NCBI GenBank assembly: GCA_023485205.1
Contig: JAMCZX010000012.1
Span: 1 to 16,131, forward strand
Reading direction: 5' to 3'
DNA from: Candidatus Omnitrophota bacterium
GTDB taxonomy: Bacteria; Ratteibacteria; UBA8468; B48-G9; DTJG01
DNA: 16,131 bases
Positions 7,420 through 15,137 of this stretch are shown one piece after another; the first letter of the stretch is position 1, and each line of letters begins with the position of its first letter. The translations under genes were made by a program, and so were the position numbers. Below the pieces are notes generated by a model. The model worked only from the letters and a program-made list of their open reading frames with translations, had not been told where the DNA came from and searched no databases.

Positions 7420-7744
7420 GCGTCCAGAAGAGAACAGGAAAGATATCTACCTATGTATCTCCGGTTTTTTTATCTTTTTCCAGTCTCCCCGAAGCAGGAT
7501 TTATGGAAAAGATGTTTCTGTTATACTTTCTTCTGATATCCAGAAACAAAAGTTTCTCAGAATAAGCCCTTTAGCGACTCGTTTTCAAATTCCAAGGGCG
7601 GGAATTTGAACGAGTGGCTGTTTAGTTAAGCAGCCATAAAATTTGCCGTTGTGGCAGTTATGTTTTACCGGTTTTTAAAGGGCCCGGCACCTTTACAGGC
7701 AATCTTTTCCTTTTTTCTCTAATGTCGAAGCCTATTTCGCCCCC
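7397..7744 (-). ncRNA. ssrA: tmRNA (one-piece, four pseudoknots)
   Basis: tmRNA with SmpB rescues ribosomes stalled on mRNAs without a stop codon and tags the product for proteolysis. On the minus strand the 5' acceptor GGGGGCG (7744-7738) pairs with CGCCTCC (7404-7398), with G-U as third pair (the alanine identity mark) and A at 7397 before CCA, which is not encoded (genome reads CAT). The conserved GGCTTCGAC follows. A long P2 pairs 7720-7702 with 7444-7429. PK1 is TAAAGG/CCTTTA (7695/7681) with CCGG/CCGG (7687/7671); PK2 TTCAAATTCC/GGAATTTGAA with GCCCTT/AAGGGC; PK3 TTCTGA/TCAGAA with GTTTCTG/CAGAAAC; PK4 ATCTTTTCC/GGAAAAAGAT with CTTCGG/CCGGAG. CTGGACGCGGG leads into the T-arm. The T-loop reads GGCAGTA, not the usual TTCRANY. 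smpB is immediately upstream and overlaps by 13 bases. Confidence 0.95.
7626..7655 (-). other. tmRNA tag-peptide reading frame (ATTANFMAA)
   Basis: Resume codon GCC lies 12 bases after PK1, preceded by CATAACT, like the conserved stretch before the resume codon in other tmRNAs. The frame reads GCC ACA ACG GCA AAT TTT ATG GCT GCT TAA. With the alanine carried by tmRNA the full tag would be AATTANFMAA. The hydrophobic end FMAA fits the ALAA-like ends recognised by ClpXP-type proteases. The stop codon lies in the loop of hairpin P5 (GGCTG/CAGCC, 7635-7631 with 7620-7616), its usual place. Confidence 0.85.
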
Positions 7745-8190
7745 CTACCTTTCATCTTTCTTTCTATTTGTCTTTTTACCTCTTTTTCTTTTATGACCTG
7801 TCTTTTATCAAAAAATTTCTTACCTTTTACAAGAGCAATTTCTATTTTTATGATACCATTTTTATTAAAATACACCAAAAGTGGGACTATTGTCAATCCT
7901 TTTTCCTGGACTTTTCTTTCAAGTCTTATAATTTGTCCTTTATGTAAAAGGAGTTTTTTTTTTCTTCTTGGGTTAATTTTTTCAAAAGCAGATTGATAAG
8001 GCGCTATATAAAAATTATAAACAAAAGCCTCTTTTTTTTCTATTTTTACAAAAGAGTCTCTAAGATTTGCAGAGCCCTGTCTGATAGACTTGACTTCAGG
8101 ACCATAAAGAGAAAGTCCTGCTTCTAATTTTTCTATAATTTCATATTCATGATATGCTTTTCTATTTTCTATTTTGGGAGATTTTTCCAT
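7732..8190 (-). CDS. smpB: SsrA-binding protein SmpB
   Basis: SmpB binds the tRNA-like part of tmRNA and places it in the ribosomal A site. The 152-residue length is normal. Family motifs visible are NRKAYHEY (9-16), LYGPEVKSIRQG (28-39), LRDSFVKIE, NPRRKKKLLLHKGQI, and GKKFFDKRQ before a basic tail (about 130-152) ending MKGRGAK. It starts 3 bases after the histidine kinase stop with no clear ribosome site, suggesting coupled translation. Its last five codons and stop overlap the 5' acceptor and D-like region of ssrA on the same strand, so the C-terminal Arg-Gly-Ala-Lys is dictated by tmRNA sequence. Confidence 0.96.
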   Translation of the reverse strand: MEKSPKIENRKAYHEYEIIEKLEAGLSLYGPEVKSIRQGSANLRDSFVKIEKKEAFVYNFYIAPYQSAFEKINPRRKKKLLLHKGQIIRLERKVQEKGLTIVPLLVYFNKNGIIKIEIALVKGKKFFDKRQVIKEKEVKRQIERKMKGRGAK

Positions 8191-8193
8191 AGG

Positions 8194-9375
8194 TTAATTT
8201 TTTATTGGTAGAGAAAAGAAAAATATGGCTCCGGATTCTTTATTATCTCTAACCCAGATTTTTCCCTTAAATAATTCTACAGCCATTTTACAGAAGGTTA
8301 AACCTAATCCTGTTCCATGTATAATACCTGCTTTTGAAAATTCAGCCTGGGCAAATTTTTCAAAAATTCTTTTTTTATCTTTTTTATGAATTCCAGGTCC
8401 TTTGTCGGAAATAGAAAAAATAATTTCATTTTTTAATTTTGTCAAACCTATATTTACTTCAGAATCTTTAGGGGAATATTTTATTGCATTATCTAAAAGA
8501 TTGTGTATAACCCTTTTTATCAAATTTCTATCAATATATATTGTCGGTAGATTATCTTTTTGTATAAAAATCTTTATATTTTTTTGTTCAATAACAGGTT
8601 TATGTTCTTCAACAATTTCTTCTAATATATCTTCAATTTTGTTCTGGGTTAGATATGGCTTGAATTCTTTATGCTCTATTCTGCTGATATCAAGAAGATT
8701 GTTTATCATATTCCATAATTCATTTCCTAATTTATTTATGATTTCAATATATTTTATATTATCCATTTTATTTTTTTCCTTAAAATCTTTTAAAATAGAT
8801 GAAGAGGCAATCATAATAGCAGAAACAGGATTTTTCATATCATGGATTATCATATGAGTTAAGTCTTCCCTGGTTTTTTCTAATTTGTCTATATTACTTT
8901 TATACTTATAAAAATAAGCAATAGTTAAACAGGCAAGTTCATGGTGAAAGAGCATATCGTTTGAAAATATCATTTTTCCTAATTTTTTTTTGTCTTTGAA
9001 GTTTTTCAGCATTATCGGAAAAAGAATTTCTTCAAGTAGATGTACAAATAAAATAACTTCTTCTATTGGTGTATTATTTTTTGATAAACTGCGACCAATT
9101 TTAATCATATCTTTATAATGAGAGTTAATATTTTTGATTTTTAAAACATTTAAAAATATATCAATCCATTCTGAAAATATTTTATCTCTTTGAATATCTT
9201 TCAGGGAGGCTTGTTTTCCAAAAACAGATTTATATTTATTAATCCATTTTTTTTTAATTTGTTCTTTATAAGGAGAGATAGTTAACAAAAATTCTTTTAA
9301 ATATTTTTGATTTATCTTAAGTTTCGGTATAAAAAATAGAGAGTTTTTATCTATTAAAATATTTTCTTTTTTCAT
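8194..9375 (-). CDS. Cytosolic sensor histidine kinase, no adjacent response regulator
   Basis: The 393-residue protein has no membrane segment. Residues about 30-155 form a helical domain resembling the RsbRD-type N-terminal sensor region (inference). A HisKA-type dimerisation domain follows with IIHDMKNP, placing the phosphorylated His at 178, then an ATPase domain with N box HNLLDNAIKY (Asn296), G1 box SDKGPGI (323-329), F box RIFEKFAQAE (336-345) and G2 box GTGLGL (354-359). All catalytic boxes are intact. It lies 4 bases after korB and 3 before smpB, so it is probably co-transcribed with both. No receiver-domain gene is in the window, so its partner and signal are unknown. Confidence 0.9.
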   Translation of the reverse strand: MKKENILIDKNSLFFIPKLKINQKYLKEFLLTISPYKEQIKKKWINKYKSVFGKQASLKDIQRDKIFSEWIDIFLNVLKIKNINSHYKDMIKIGRSLSKNNTPIEEVILFVHLLEEILFPIMLKNFKDKKKLGKMIFSNDMLFHHELACLTIAYFYKYKSNIDKLEKTREDLTHMIIHDMKNPVSAIMIASSSILKDFKEKNKMDNIKYIEIINKLGNELWNMINNLLDISRIEHKEFKPYLTQNKIEDILEEIVEEHKPVIEQKNIKIFIQKDNLPTIYIDRNLIKRVIHNLLDNAIKYSPKDSEVNIGLTKLKNEIIFSISDKGPGIHKKDKKRIFEKFAQAEFSKAGIIHGTGLGLTFCKMAVELFKGKIWVRDNKESGAIFFFSLPIKN

Positions 9376-9379
9376 CAGA

Positions 9380-10261
9380 CTATGTTAGACTTGCCAGAAT
9401 TTTTTTTATAATTTCCTGTCTTTCATTTATAATTTTTGAAATATTTCTTTGTCCGGATACATCATTTTTATTTTTTACAATATTTTCTTCAAAGGTGGCT
9501 GTCTCTTTTTTATAGAAAACCCCTAAAGATATGGGACTATCTGTATTATAATCCCATTCTTTTATTTTATTCAGAGCAGATTGATAATCATAAATATTAT
9601 GGTCTTTTAATGTATACACTCTTTTACTATAATAGTCATACATATTATAGAAACTGACACAAACCTGTAAAGTGTCAACAATGGAAAATCCTTTATGCAA
9701 GACAGCCTGTTTAAAAATATCCTTTAATAGGTCTATTCCGTGTGTATAACCCCGTGCAATAAATGTTGCTCCTGAAGATAAAAGCAGATGCAAAGGATTA
9801 AATGGTATTTCCACTGTTCCTGCTGGTGTTGATTTTCCTTTAAATCCTAAAGGAGAGGTAGGAGTACATTGTCCAACTGTAAGACCATAAACCCTGTTGT
9901 TATGTACTATTACTGTAATATCAATATTTCTTTTGGCCGCAAAAATTAAATGTTCTAATCCCTCTCCATATGCATCTCCATCTCCGGCAAAAACAATGAC
10001 TTTTAGCCTGGGATTTGCAATTTTAATGCCTTCTGCGGCTGGTACTGCTCTTCCATGAAGAGAATAAAAACTATTTACATTTATATAGTCAACAATTTTA
10101 GCATGACATCCTATTCCTGAAACAATTACAAAATTCTCTATTGGTATCTGGCCGCTTAATTCTGAGATAACAGATTTAATAGAATTAAGGATTGAAAAAT
10201 TTCCGCATCCCGGACACCATGTGTTTTTGGCATAAGTATCTAAATTTTTTATGTCTATCAT
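9380..10261 (-). CDS. korB: 2-oxoacid:ferredoxin oxidoreductase, beta subunit
   Basis: The beta subunit binds thiamine diphosphate and an iron-sulfur cluster and helps convert a 2-oxoacid and CoA to acyl-CoA, CO2 and reduced ferredoxin. The 293 residues show WCPGCG (15-20), GIGC (49-52) and VCVSF (200-204), giving the four expected cluster cysteines 16, 19, 52 and 201. The TPP/Mg motif is GDGDAYGEG (93-101) with NNRVYGLTVGQ (121-131). It overlaps the alpha gene by 4 bases. The beta sequence resembles 2-oxoglutarate-type KorB, but pyruvate or branched-chain acids cannot be excluded. The C-terminal ~70 residues are lysine- and asparagine-rich and less conserved. Confidence 0.9.
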   Translation of the reverse strand: MIDIKNLDTYAKNTWCPGCGNFSILNSIKSVISELSGQIPIENFVIVSGIGCHAKIVDYINVNSFYSLHGRAVPAAEGIKIANPRLKVIVFAGDGDAYGEGLEHLIFAAKRNIDITVIVHNNRVYGLTVGQCTPTSPLGFKGKSTPAGTVEIPFNPLHLLLSSGATFIARGYTHGIDLLKDIFKQAVLHKGFSIVDTLQVCVSFYNMYDYYSKRVYTLKDHNIYDYQSALNKIKEWDYNTDSPISLGVFYKKETATFEENIVKNKNDVSGQRNISKIINERQEIIKKILASLT

Positions 10262-11907
10262 TGTTTTATTTTGTTTATAAGTTCATCTGCAGTAAATGGT
10301 CTGCCATCATATTTTAAAATTTTTCTATCAACAGTAATACCATAATATTTGACCAGAGATGCCAATTGTCCATCAATATTATTTTCAACACAGATAATTT
10401 TTGAAACCCCTTTTAAAGCATCGTTTAATCTATTAATTGGAAATGGAGACATTACAATAGGTTGAATAACACGCATTCCAAGTATCTCTCCTGCTTCAAT
10501 ACAAACATCTTTGTTTGAACCCCAGGTCAAAATAGCCTCATTAGAATTTTTGTTTCCATATATTTTTAATGTTTCATGTTTTTCTACTTCTTCAAATACT
10601 AATTTGTTTTTTTTAAATCGTTTTTCCTGCATAGATTTTGTTATATAAGGGTCCTCAGTTGTTATGCCATATTCATCATGTTCATAACTATTTATTTTTA
10701 TAATTGCATTTTTATTTCCTGGGAAGGCGAGGGGAGACAGACCTGTTTCTGTATTAAGATATCTTTTAAATTGAGATTTTTCTTTTTCCCATAAACCAAT
10801 ATCTTTTTCTTGAAGATTTAAAAGTTCTGGAAGAAAACTATATGCTCCTTCAGCAAGGGTTTTATCAGAAATTATTATTGAGGGTATCTGATATTTCCAG
10901 GCTAAACTAAGGGATAATGCAGACCAGAAATATGCCTGATTGGCATCTCCGGGAGCAACAACAAATCTGAAAAATCCACCATGACCACATGTAATGGCAA
11001 ATAAAAGATCTGATTGCCCTGTATATGTTGGAAGTCCTGTGCTTGGAGCAGTTCTTTGTCCAAGAATAATAACAATTGGTAATTCTGCCATTGAAGAAAA
11101 ACTTAAACCTTCTACCATTAAACAAAAACCTCCTCCGGAAGTTCCTATTGCTATTCTTTCACCAGCATAGATACCGCCTAAAGCCATAAGTATAACTCCG
11201 ATTTCACTTTCCGGCTGCAGGGTTTTAAGTGTTGGGTCTGTTATACCAGCCTGGGCAAGAAAATGTAAAATGCCTGTTGAAGGAGTCATTGGATAAGCCA
11301 TATAGGTTGTTAATCCTGCTTTTAAAAGTCCAAGACTTATAGCTTCATTTCCTGTAATCAAAGCAGAGGGTTCATTTGAACCAGTATCAATATTTATAAA
11401 TTGTGATACATAGTCGTAGCCATGTTTTGCAATCTTAAGATTGAGTTCTGTTTCTTTGGGTATATGTTTTTTTAACACCTTTTCTGCAATGTCCCAGTTA
11501 ATACCAATGGCTTTGCATAAAGCTCCAATTATACATGTATTACCCATTACAGCAATACCGTTTTCTTCTTTTATAATTTTATCAATAGGTATGCCAGTGC
11601 CTTTTTCGGATTTGCCAGCATCTGAATTATAAAGAATAAAAGTATTATTCTTTAGTTTGTCTTTATGTATATCAATAGTTTGCTGATTGAGTGCCAGTAG
11701 AATATCAATAGAATTATAGTGTGAACCTATTTGTTTTTCACAAGCCCTTATTATTGAGTAGGTATGTCCTCCTCTTATAAGGGAAGGATAATCCCTATAG
11801 ATATATATTTTATATCCAAGATGGCTTAAAATTCTTCCAATAAGTGTTCCTGAGGTATCAATTCCTTCGCCTGCTTTACCTCCTATAAGAATGGATATTT
11901 CTTTCAT
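10258..11907 (-). CDS. korA: 2-oxoacid:ferredoxin oxidoreductase, fused gamma-alpha subunit
   Basis: The 549-residue protein joins a gamma domain (about 1-180; GGKAGEGID at 9-17 and RDYPSLIRGGHTY at 38-50) to an alpha domain (about 185-549; GNEAISLGLLKAGL, then YPMTPSTGI at 205-213, QPESEIG, GTSGGGF and the GQRTAPSTGLPT loop). This fused layout is usual for KorA-type enzymes that work with a beta subunit alone. It provides the 2-oxoacid and CoA sites. No separate ferredoxin-like delta subunit is next to it. It is the first gene of the korA-korB-kinase-smpB-ssrA run. The ATG has no obvious ribosome site; instead an imperfect palindrome (11908-11921) directly precedes it. Confidence 0.9.
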   Translation of the reverse strand: MKEISILIGGKAGEGIDTSGTLIGRILSHLGYKIYIYRDYPSLIRGGHTYSIIRACEKQIGSHYNSIDILLALNQQTIDIHKDKLKNNTFILYNSDAGKSEKGTGIPIDKIIKEENGIAVMGNTCIIGALCKAIGINWDIAEKVLKKHIPKETELNLKIAKHGYDYVSQFINIDTGSNEPSALITGNEAISLGLLKAGLTTYMAYPMTPSTGILHFLAQAGITDPTLKTLQPESEIGVILMALGGIYAGERIAIGTSGGGFCLMVEGLSFSSMAELPIVIILGQRTAPSTGLPTYTGQSDLLFAITCGHGGFFRFVVAPGDANQAYFWSALSLSLAWKYQIPSIIISDKTLAEGAYSFLPELLNLQEKDIGLWEKEKSQFKRYLNTETGLSPLAFPGNKNAIIKINSYEHDEYGITTEDPYITKSMQEKRFKKNKLVFEEVEKHETLKIYGNKNSNEAILTWGSNKDVCIEAGEILGMRVIQPIVMSPFPINRLNDALKGVSKIICVENNIDGQLASLVKYYGITVDRKILKYDGRPFTADELINKIKQ

Positions 11908-11926
11908 AGTAAATATTCACTGAAAA

Positions 11927-11938
11927 TACTTTGTGCCT
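11927..11938. repeat. 12-base direct repeat, copy 1, korA leader
   Basis: TACTTTGTGCCT here is identical to 11967-11978, exactly 40 bases away, about four helix turns. Both lie between the korA start codon and a candidate -10 box, a typical place for paired regulator sites. The identity is seen; a regulatory role is inferred. Confidence 0.6.
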
Positions 11939-11966
11939 AAGTGTTGCATTCTCCTATATCAGGTAT

Positions 11967-11978
11967 TACTTTGTGCCT
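11967..11978. repeat. 12-base direct repeat, copy 2, korA leader
   Basis: Second perfect copy of TACTTTGTGCCT (AGGCACAAAGTA on the minus strand), starting about 11 bases downstream of the candidate -10 box. Confidence 0.6.
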
Positions 11979-11989
11979 GTTTTATTAAG

Positions 11990-11995
11990 ATTATA
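11990..11995 (-). promoter_or_regulatory. Candidate -10 box for the korA operon
   Basis: The minus strand reads TATAAT, a perfect consensus -10, about 83 bases before the korA ATG. No good TTGACA-like -35 hexamer stands at 16-18 bases upstream, so the promoter is weak evidence in an AT-rich stretch. The 145-base gap around it (11908-12052) is the largest break before korA, so a promoter is expected here. Confidence 0.4.
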
Positions 11996-12052
11996 TCATA
12001 ATAAAGGTTTATAAGTGGTAAATTTTTTAAAGATATAGAAATAGATAGAATT

Positions 12053-14077
12053 TTATTGTTCTATTATTACACTGCTGTGAATTTCAATTTTAGGAATATC
12101 TATCAGTATTGTGTTATTATCAAATTTTCCGGATAAAGGAATATTTTCAGGTAAAAGTTTGATGCTTTTGGGATACTTTTTGCATCTTATTTTCATTTTC
12201 ATATTATAGATAGGAATTATATGTTCAGTTAAAGCATAATTATCATCAATGGACCTTTCTCCATTATGATTAATAAGATGGATAATAATATTATTATTTT
12301 TTTTAGCTGCTACTACTTCTATTACATCCGGAGCATCCAATTCAATTAATTTTTCAGATATTAGCATATCTATAAGATTTTTAACTATATATTTGAGATT
12401 CCACTGATTTTTTTTAATATATGCGGAAAAAATATCTCCACTTATATAAACAGCTTTGCCTTTTCCTATATTATTTAGAGTAATAGAAGGATATCCGGTA
12501 AGGGTGTGTGGAGATGAAGCTGCAAATTGAAATTGCAATTTATTATCATTTCTTAAATATATATCTCTTAAATCTGCTAAAACCCTGCATGTGACAGGAT
12601 TAACATATGTAAACTCTGTCCATGTAAGAATAGGCATATCCAAACAGTTCTTTTTTAATTGATTATCTCTAATATCTATATAGGCATGAGAATTTGGATA
12701 AAATCCCTTAAATTTTATTCCCAGTATATCTTCCAGAAAAAGCTGATTTTTAAACTGGTAATTTTTATCTTGAGAGGCTGTTAAATAAGTTGCAATCAAA
12801 CTTCCACCTTTTTCTACGAACTTTTTTAATTTCTGAATAAGGTCTGTATCAATATATCTCTGGTCAGGGAGAATTATAAGTTTGTAATTATTTATATTTT
12901 CTAAAAGATTTTTTTCATTAAGAATATTATAGGAAATTCCGCTTTCTAATAAAATTTTATGTAAACCTCTCAACGGTGTTTCATCTATAAAAAAATTCGG
13001 TTTATGTGTAAAATAAGAATGTGTAGAACTTAAAACAGCAACATCAGAAAGGGGTGTAGTATCTTTACATATATCCTCTCTTTTTTTTACGAAATCAAAA
13101 GTTTTTTTAAATTCTCCCATTATAGCATCTTCAACTTTAAATTGAGGATACATTTGATGTCCTATAAATGTTTTTGCCCCATTAGCAATGATTGTGGCGC
13201 ATTCCTGTTTTAAAGATGTAGAAGGTTTCATTCCATAATCTCCCCACCACTGTAAAAAAGCTGTGTTCATAATGTCAAAAGACGTATTTAATGTGGAAAG
13301 ATATTTTGTTTGATAACTTGCAGTAAATACTTGATTTTTAGGATTAATATCCAAAGTGATAAAACCTAAATTTGCAGGAGGAATTTCTGGTTGTCTGATT
13401 GTATAGGCATAATTAAAAGCAATTAAAACATCTTTTCGTTTTTCATAGATTGTTTTTATAATTTTTTTTCTTATTTCTTTAAAAATGTCCAATTTCCATT
13501 TGATATATGTTTTCCAATCAGGACTGTTTGTATCTATAGGTATATCTAAACCTGAAAAATTTTTAAATTTTTTTCTGCAGGATTCGCAATAGCATGAATT
13601 TTGAGCAATTGTTCCATCCAGAAATAGACCATCTATTTCATAATTTTTTACAATTTCTTCTAACTGGGGAATCATATGCTCCTCTAAAAGAGGACTTAGC
13701 ATACAAATGGAAATCCCTTTATATTTATTATCAGATTCTTTTTCTCTCCATTCTGGAAATTTTTCAGCAATAGGTTCACTATAAAATGTGTGATAATAAG
13801 CAATAACTTTTATTCCCCTTTTATGGCAAACTGTAATAGTTTCTCCTAAGATATCCAAATTTTTGGGCAGCTTAGGATGTATCCATCCAATTTTACCATT
13901 TTGATAATATCTCCATCCAGCTCCACATTTGGCAAAAGAAGAAACAGCCTGAGCCTGGACATTTTCCAATTTTTCAGCCCATTTTTCAGCATTGAATTCT
14001 TTAGCTAAGTCAATAGTAGAACTTATATTATGAAAATCAAAAAAAAGTTTTCTATAACTATTTGTATACCAGTTCAT
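12053..14077 (-). CDS. GHL6-like glycoside hydrolase with beta-galactosidase trimerisation-like domain
   Basis: The 674-residue protein has no signal peptide. Its first half is a TIM-barrel-like region matching hypothetical glycosyl hydrolase family 6: FFDFHN near the start, a Cys-Gly-containing strand, GIKVIAYYH, and YEIDGLFLDG (about 146-155) whose Asp154 is a candidate catalytic acid. A CYCESCRKKF motif (162-171) follows. The second half (from about 345) has DVAVLSS, YKLIILPDQRYID and FVEKGGSLIA, like the trimerisation domain of GH42 beta-galactosidases. I start at ATG 14077 because GAGGAT (14090-14085) stands 7 bases before it; a TTG at 14092 would bury that site inside the gene. The substrate is unknown. 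It is probably co-transcribed with the GH29-like gene 53 bases upstream. Confidence 0.8.
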   Translation of the reverse strand: MNWYTNSYRKLFFDFHNISSTIDLAKEFNAEKWAEKLENVQAQAVSSFAKCGAGWRYYQNGKIGWIHPKLPKNLDILGETITVCHKRGIKVIAYYHTFYSEPIAEKFPEWREKESDNKYKGISICMLSPLLEEHMIPQLEEIVKNYEIDGLFLDGTIAQNSCYCESCRKKFKNFSGLDIPIDTNSPDWKTYIKWKLDIFKEIRKKIIKTIYEKRKDVLIAFNYAYTIRQPEIPPANLGFITLDINPKNQVFTASYQTKYLSTLNTSFDIMNTAFLQWWGDYGMKPSTSLKQECATIIANGAKTFIGHQMYPQFKVEDAIMGEFKKTFDFVKKREDICKDTTPLSDVAVLSSTHSYFTHKPNFFIDETPLRGLHKILLESGISYNILNEKNLLENINNYKLIILPDQRYIDTDLIQKLKKFVEKGGSLIATYLTASQDKNYQFKNQLFLEDILGIKFKGFYPNSHAYIDIRDNQLKKNCLDMPILTWTEFTYVNPVTCRVLADLRDIYLRNDNKLQFQFAASSPHTLTGYPSITLNNIGKGKAVYISGDIFSAYIKKNQWNLKYIVKNLIDMLISEKLIELDAPDVIEVVAAKKNNNIIIHLINHNGERSIDDNYALTEHIIPIYNMKMKIRCKKYPKSIKLLPENIPLSGKFDNNTILIDIPKIEIHSSVIIEQ

Positions 14078-14130
14078 TTTATTAATCCTCAAATTGTAAA
14101 AGAAAAAATTAGTTATATTTCAAATAGAAA

Positions 14131-15117
14131 TTATATAGTATCATTAATATTTTTAAATATATCTAAAAAAGGTGGAGGGATATTACCATTTTCATCAGGA
14201 GGAAGTATATCATAGGTTATAGCCCCACCAAAAGAATTAATATGCTTTGTATAACCTGTAATAAGTTCTTTGGAAAATCTTACATTACCTCTTCCCCAGT
14301 CGTCTCCAAGAAAAGTTAAAATATGAAATTGGACATTTTTGATAAATCTGCTTAAAGGCAGCCATCTATAAAAAACAGGTAATGCATGAGAAATTTCTCC
14401 TGCAGTGTAATCCTCATATTCAGTGAAAGAAATTACAGGAATTTTTACTCCAGGATTAAAAGCAACAATACTATCCTTATTCCCACTTTTTGCAGATTCC
14501 GCAAAACTTTTAAAATTTGGCGCATCCGGATGGTTATACATTTTATCTGCATAATAACAACCGTCAAACCACCATCCTGATACAAGTTTTCCCCATCTAT
14601 TTGACCATTCTCTTATAATGGCTTGCCAATTTTTTTGAAATTCTGTTAACCGTTCATCTATTTCTTCAGGTATTTTGTATTGCCCTTTTTTTAATCCCCA
14701 CATACTTCCATCCCAGGATGGAGTACATTTTAATTTTTCAACCGCATAAGTATCTAAAACCGGAGCATGGGATGGTAAATAACATATAAGTTTTATATCT
14801 TTTGAATTTAATTCTTCTGCAAGGTCTTTAATTAAATCTCTTTTGGAAAGCCGGGATATTTTTCTTTCAACTATTTCATCATAGGTTTGATTTGGAGAAC
14901 AATAATACCCGGAATTTTGCCCCATAGTAAATATTAACCAGCCGCATTTTATTTCAGATAGCTGTTTAACAAAATTTCTAACATTAAATTGATTAATTCT
15001 TTTATTCCATTGTTCTTCATAGGATTCCATAGGAGAGGAATTACCAGCATAATCTGCTAAATAACAAACCATAATTCCCCATTTTTTTTCATACATCCAA
15101 TCTGCTTTATGTTCCAT
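14131..15117 (-). CDS. GH29-like (alpha-L-fucosidase-related) hydrolase
   Basis: The 328-residue protein has no signal peptide and resembles the catalytic barrel of alpha-L-fucosidases: WMYEKKWGIMVCYLADY near the N-terminus, LIFTMGQNSGYYCSPNQTYDE (61-81), and GWWFDGCYY (181-189), where Asp185 matches the GH29 nucleophile position. An acid/base residue is less clear; FTEYEDYTAGE (231-241) offers Glu233, Glu235 and Glu241. True fucosidases are longer and usually carry a C-terminal beta domain, which is absent, so substrate specificity is uncertain. An AAGGA site stands about 6 bases before the ATG. It lies 20 bases after the CBM9-like gene and 53 before the GHL6-like gene, in one apparent operon. 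Confidence 0.75.
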   Translation of the reverse strand: MEHKADWMYEKKWGIMVCYLADYAGNSSPMESYEEQWNKRINQFNVRNFVKQLSEIKCGWLIFTMGQNSGYYCSPNQTYDEIVERKISRLSKRDLIKDLAEELNSKDIKLICYLPSHAPVLDTYAVEKLKCTPSWDGSMWGLKKGQYKIPEEIDERLTEFQKNWQAIIREWSNRWGKLVSGWWFDGCYYADKMYNHPDAPNFKSFAESAKSGNKDSIVAFNPGVKIPVISFTEYEDYTAGEISHALPVFYRWLPLSRFIKNVQFHILTFLGDDWGRGNVRFSKELITGYTKHINSFGGAITYDILPPDENGNIPPPFLDIFKNINDTI

Positions 15118-15137
15118 TTTGTTCCTTTTTTATTTTA

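Noticed and set aside
7093..7609. Three plus-strand reading frames (7093-7302, 7371-7565, 7394-7609)
   Set aside because: They lie in the tandem repeats and on the opposite strand of the tmRNA gene, have no ribosome sites, and repeat each other's residues because the DNA is repeated.
8402..8857. 151-codon plus-strand frame
   Set aside because: It is the antisense shadow of the histidine kinase, whose motifs are unmistakable on the minus strand.
14078..14092. TTG start of the GHL6-like gene at 14092
   Set aside because: The only ribosome-like site (GAGGAT, 14090-14085) overlaps that TTG and is well placed for the ATG at 14077.
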